Shown piece by piece: positions 62,036 to 64,000 of a stretch of 64,000 nucleotides of DNA. How positions within the stretch are numbered: the first letter of the stretch is position 1; each line of letters opens with the position of its first letter. The translations under genes and the position numbers were made by a program. Origin of the DNA: Aquirufa nivalisilvae (GTDB lineage: Bacteria; Bacteroidota; Bacteroidia; Cytophagales; Spirosomataceae); NCBI RefSeq assembly GCF_004307455.1, contig NZ_SEWX01000005.1, forward strand, positions 434,001 through 498,000, written 5' to 3'. The notes beneath the pieces are model-generated. The model searched no databases. It was given only the letters and a program-made list of their open reading frames with translations, and was not told the DNA's origin.

Positions 62036-62465
62036 AGTACTAAGCTTAGGCTTTATAATCTTGTTAGCAGCTTGTTCAAAAAACGTTAAGCCATCCTCTT
62101 ACTATTCTCCAAATTACAAAGACGGGGGAGTTGATCGTCATGATGGTTTAGGTTTTGAAATACCGGTCAAGTATGCCATCGATGTATTTTATTTCAATGA
62201 AAGTCCTAAACAATCTTACGAGGTCATTGAAAGTATCAGTATTTCTGGTGAAGTTCCCTTAGAAAATAACCAAACGGTGAACGGAAAAATGTTGAACCGC
62301 GGAAATCACCAGACCAAAAAACAAGAAATATTAAGTCAATTGGTAGAAAAAGCCACCGAAATGGGAGCTAGTGCTTTAATGGACGTTAAATACCAAGTTT
62401 ATAGTACTCAATATGCCAATGGCTATACTTTTAGTGGTAAAGCGATTCGTTACGTACTGAAATAA
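62016..62465 (+). CDS. Predicted lipoprotein, function unknown
   Basis: A 149-residue protein with a lipoprotein signal peptide. The hydrophobic core LSLGFIILLAAC ends in the lipobox LAAC with Cys20, followed by Ser-Lys. The mature part contains a DVFYFNESPKQSYEVIESIS and SGE segment and a C-terminal EKATEMGASALMDVKYQVYS, resembling small 'YbjQ/DUF4156-like' domains that assemble from short repeats, but I cannot name the family firmly. It starts 20 bases inside the Dabb gene and overlaps the convergent fucosidase by 35 bases. Confidence 0.7.
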   Translation: MTQKAFKVLSLGFIILLAACSKNVKPSSYYSPNYKDGGVDRHDGLGFEIPVKYAIDVFYFNESPKQSYEVIESISISGEVPLENNQTVNGKMLNRGNHQTKKQEILSQLVEKATEMGASALMDVKYQVYSTQYANGYTFSGKAIRYVLK

Positions 62466-63885
62466 TTCGATAAAGAGCCAAGTTCGAAATCAAAGGTTGG
62501 GCTCTGTAATCTTCTAAAATGATGCGAATTTGCTTTACCTTTCTTTCTGGGAAGGTAAGCATTCGTTTATTTCCAATGGTTTTAGCTTTAATTAACCATT
62601 TATCTCCATTTTCAGACTCAATTTCGACGGAGAATGATTTAATCCTTTGCCCGAGAGCAATAGGTTCTTGAAGCATCAACGTATTGGAGAAAACAGGAGT
62701 AGTTACTTTAATTTCAATACTTGGTTGCTTGTCACTCACTAGAGGAGCCCAAGCACTCGCAGGATTCGTATCTACTAAGTTCTTTACAGAATAAGTCGAA
62801 TTATTCGTTGAACTTACTTGAATCTTGCTTGAGTTTGTATTCATCAAATTAATCAAGCTTTTCTTTCTCAATGCCGCGAAACCCATCATGGTAGCTGAAT
62901 CATTGGGATGAATCAATCCTCGAGTATCTACTGGTATATTAAGTAGTAGATTAGCATTTCGGCCAACTGAAGCTACATAAATCTTCATTAATGAATCAGG
63001 AGTTTTTACTCGATTATCCTCTTTAGGATGGTAATACCAGCCTGGACGAATGGATACGTCAACTTCAGGGGCTACCCAATGCGTTCCATTTTCTTGACCA
63101 TTTTTATATTGATCAAATTTGGGATAACCTGGGTATATCTCATCACGATTGATAGGACTCCAAGAAGTATCATAGTTGTATCCTCTTTCATTTCCTACCC
63201 AACGAATATCGGGTCCATTATCAGAAAATTGGACGGCATTAGGTTGATATTTATTAACCATCGAGTGAAACAAAGACCAATCATAAACCTGTTTCTTTCC
63301 ATTAGGTCCTTCCCCATTGGCTCCATCGTACCAAAATTCAAAAATAGGACCATACTGAGTTAGTAGCTCTTTCTGCATTTCAGCATAAATCTTATTGTAT
63401 TCATCAGTGCCATAAGCGGGATGAAAACGATCCCATGGTGACAGATATATTCCCAATTTTAATCCATATTCTTTACACGCTTGTGCTAATTCTTTGACAA
63501 CATCGCCTTTTCCGTTTTTCCAAGGTGATTTTGCCACTGAATGTGTCGTGAATTTTGAAGGATATAAAGCAAATCCATCGTGGTGTTTAGCTGTTAAAAT
63601 CAGCCCCTTCATACCTGCTGCTTTAGCTATTCTAGCCCATTGTCGGCAATCCAAAGCGCTAGGATTAAAATTGGATGGAGATTCTTTTCCCTCGCCCCAT
63701 TCCACATTCGTAAATGTATTCATGTTAAAATGGATAAAGCCATAATATTCTAGAGCTTGCCACTGAATCTGCTTGGAGGAAGGGAGAGGAGCAATAGGTT
63801 GAATTTTTTGAGAAAAGCTAATACCCATTGAACTTAAAAAAAGGAAAATAAGAATTACAAAACGCATGAAGTTATGTTTAAACAT
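62431..63885 (-). CDS. Alpha-L-fucosidase (GH29) with C-terminal discoidin-like domain
   Basis: An exported glycoside hydrolase of 484 residues with signal peptide (FVILIFLFLSSMGISFSQ). The GH29 barrel has YYGFIHFNMNTFTNVEWGEG, AKHHDGFALYPSKFTTHSV and LGIYLSPWDRFHPAYG. The nucleophile aspartate is in FEFWYDGANGEG (Asp187 from this start). Later motifs are WVAPEVDVSIRPGWYYH and NANLLLNIPVDTRG. Residues about 345-475 form a beta-sandwich of the F5/8C type, probably for sugar binding. ATG 63867 (MRFVILIF) is an equally good start. It releases fucose from external glycans, presumably for nutrition. Confidence 0.92.
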   Translation of the reverse strand: MFKHNFMRFVILIFLFLSSMGISFSQKIQPIAPLPSSKQIQWQALEYYGFIHFNMNTFTNVEWGEGKESPSNFNPSALDCRQWARIAKAAGMKGLILTAKHHDGFALYPSKFTTHSVAKSPWKNGKGDVVKELAQACKEYGLKLGIYLSPWDRFHPAYGTDEYNKIYAEMQKELLTQYGPIFEFWYDGANGEGPNGKKQVYDWSLFHSMVNKYQPNAVQFSDNGPDIRWVGNERGYNYDTSWSPINRDEIYPGYPKFDQYKNGQENGTHWVAPEVDVSIRPGWYYHPKEDNRVKTPDSLMKIYVASVGRNANLLLNIPVDTRGLIHPNDSATMMGFAALRKKSLINLMNTNSSKIQVSSTNNSTYSVKNLVDTNPASAWAPLVSDKQPSIEIKVTTPVFSNTLMLQEPIALGQRIKSFSVEIESENGDKWLIKAKTIGNKRMLTFPERKVKQIRIILEDYRAQPLISNLALYRIISVRNESLYH

Positions 63886-64000
63886 GGAGCAATCTGACTT
63901 TGAAAAAATTTAATACTAATTATATATTTGATACAATAATTCTAAATAAAGAACCGTTTTGAAGATTTTTTTGAATTTATATTGAACTATTTTAACATTT

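Overview
The window looks like chromosomal DNA of a low-GC Bacteroidota, most likely a Cytophagia-type bacterium. This is inferred from promoters of the TAnnTTTG (-7) / TTTG (-33) type seen upstream of tRNA, ahpC and etfB genes, little visible Shine-Dalgarno sequence, an OmpA/PD40 envelope protein, a DUF3098-FtsX-UppP-TruB-RibF gene string, and parE/parC-type topoisomerase IV genes. The genus cannot be fixed from the sequence alone. Coding density is very high: many genes overlap by 1 to 35 bases, no gene-free stretch exceeds 300 bases, and several genes use TTG or GTG starts.

Layout. 1-3.1 kb: a partial aminotransferase, an uncharacterised membrane protein plus a TPR-like protein, purC and a STAS protein. 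3.1-9.4 kb: gltB-gltD (glutamate synthase) behind a 200-base leader with repeated TGATATT motifs. 9.4-9.7 kb: tRNA-Ser(GCT), tRNA-Pro(TGG) and tRNA-Arg(TCT). 9.8-17.3 kb: a polysaccharide locus (Wzy/WaaL-like polymerase, three GT4 and one GT2 glycosyltransferases, a WcaF-like acetyltransferase, a WecA-like initiating transferase) in alternating orientations. 17.4-26.5 kb: pheA, then a leftward cell-envelope and housekeeping block (ribF, truB, uppP, DUF3098, ftsX-like, bifunctional nuclease), etfBA, and parE. 26.7-35.5 kb: an ABC-transporter-type polysaccharide export operon (multi-SLBB exporter, Wzz-like, Wzm, Wzt with C-terminal domain, DegT aminotransferase, GT-C membrane protein). 35.5-46.6 kb: mixed genes (exported amidotransferase-like protein, MacB-like permease, tRNA-Leu, xylulokinase-like kinase, ABC ATPase, TatD, deacetylase, ruvC, DUF255 protein, FAD dehydrogenase, Nudix). 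46.6-52.8 kb: parC, an MFS transporter, and an oxyR / ahpC-ahpD peroxide-defence module. 52.8-58.7 kb: a leftward five-gene operon, rpe - OmpA/PD40 protein - acyltransferase - GT2 - FAD oxidoreductase. 58.8-64 kb: ligA-dapA-Dabb-lipoprotein, and a convergent alpha-L-fucosidase.

How the genes fit together. Central nitrogen metabolism (gltBD), purine, aromatic and lysine synthesis sit beside two separate envelope-glycan loci. One has a polymerase and an initiating transferase. The other has a complete Wzm/Wzt export route and outer-membrane conduit. UppP recycles the undecaprenyl carrier both would use. The clearest regulatory unit is the oxyR-ahpCD module: OxyR with Cys194/Cys203, an ATAG/CTAT-type operator between the divergent genes, and a strong intrinsic terminator between ahpC and ahpD that should set their ratio. 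I saw no CRISPR array, rRNA, transposase, phage gene or riboswitch of a class I recognise. No unmistakably new multi-gene defence or mobile system is present. The least explained items are the exported amidotransferase-like protein, the discoidin-like/PD40/OmpA operon, the SLBB protein with an interrupted repeat, and the antisense gene remnant beside tRNA-Arg.
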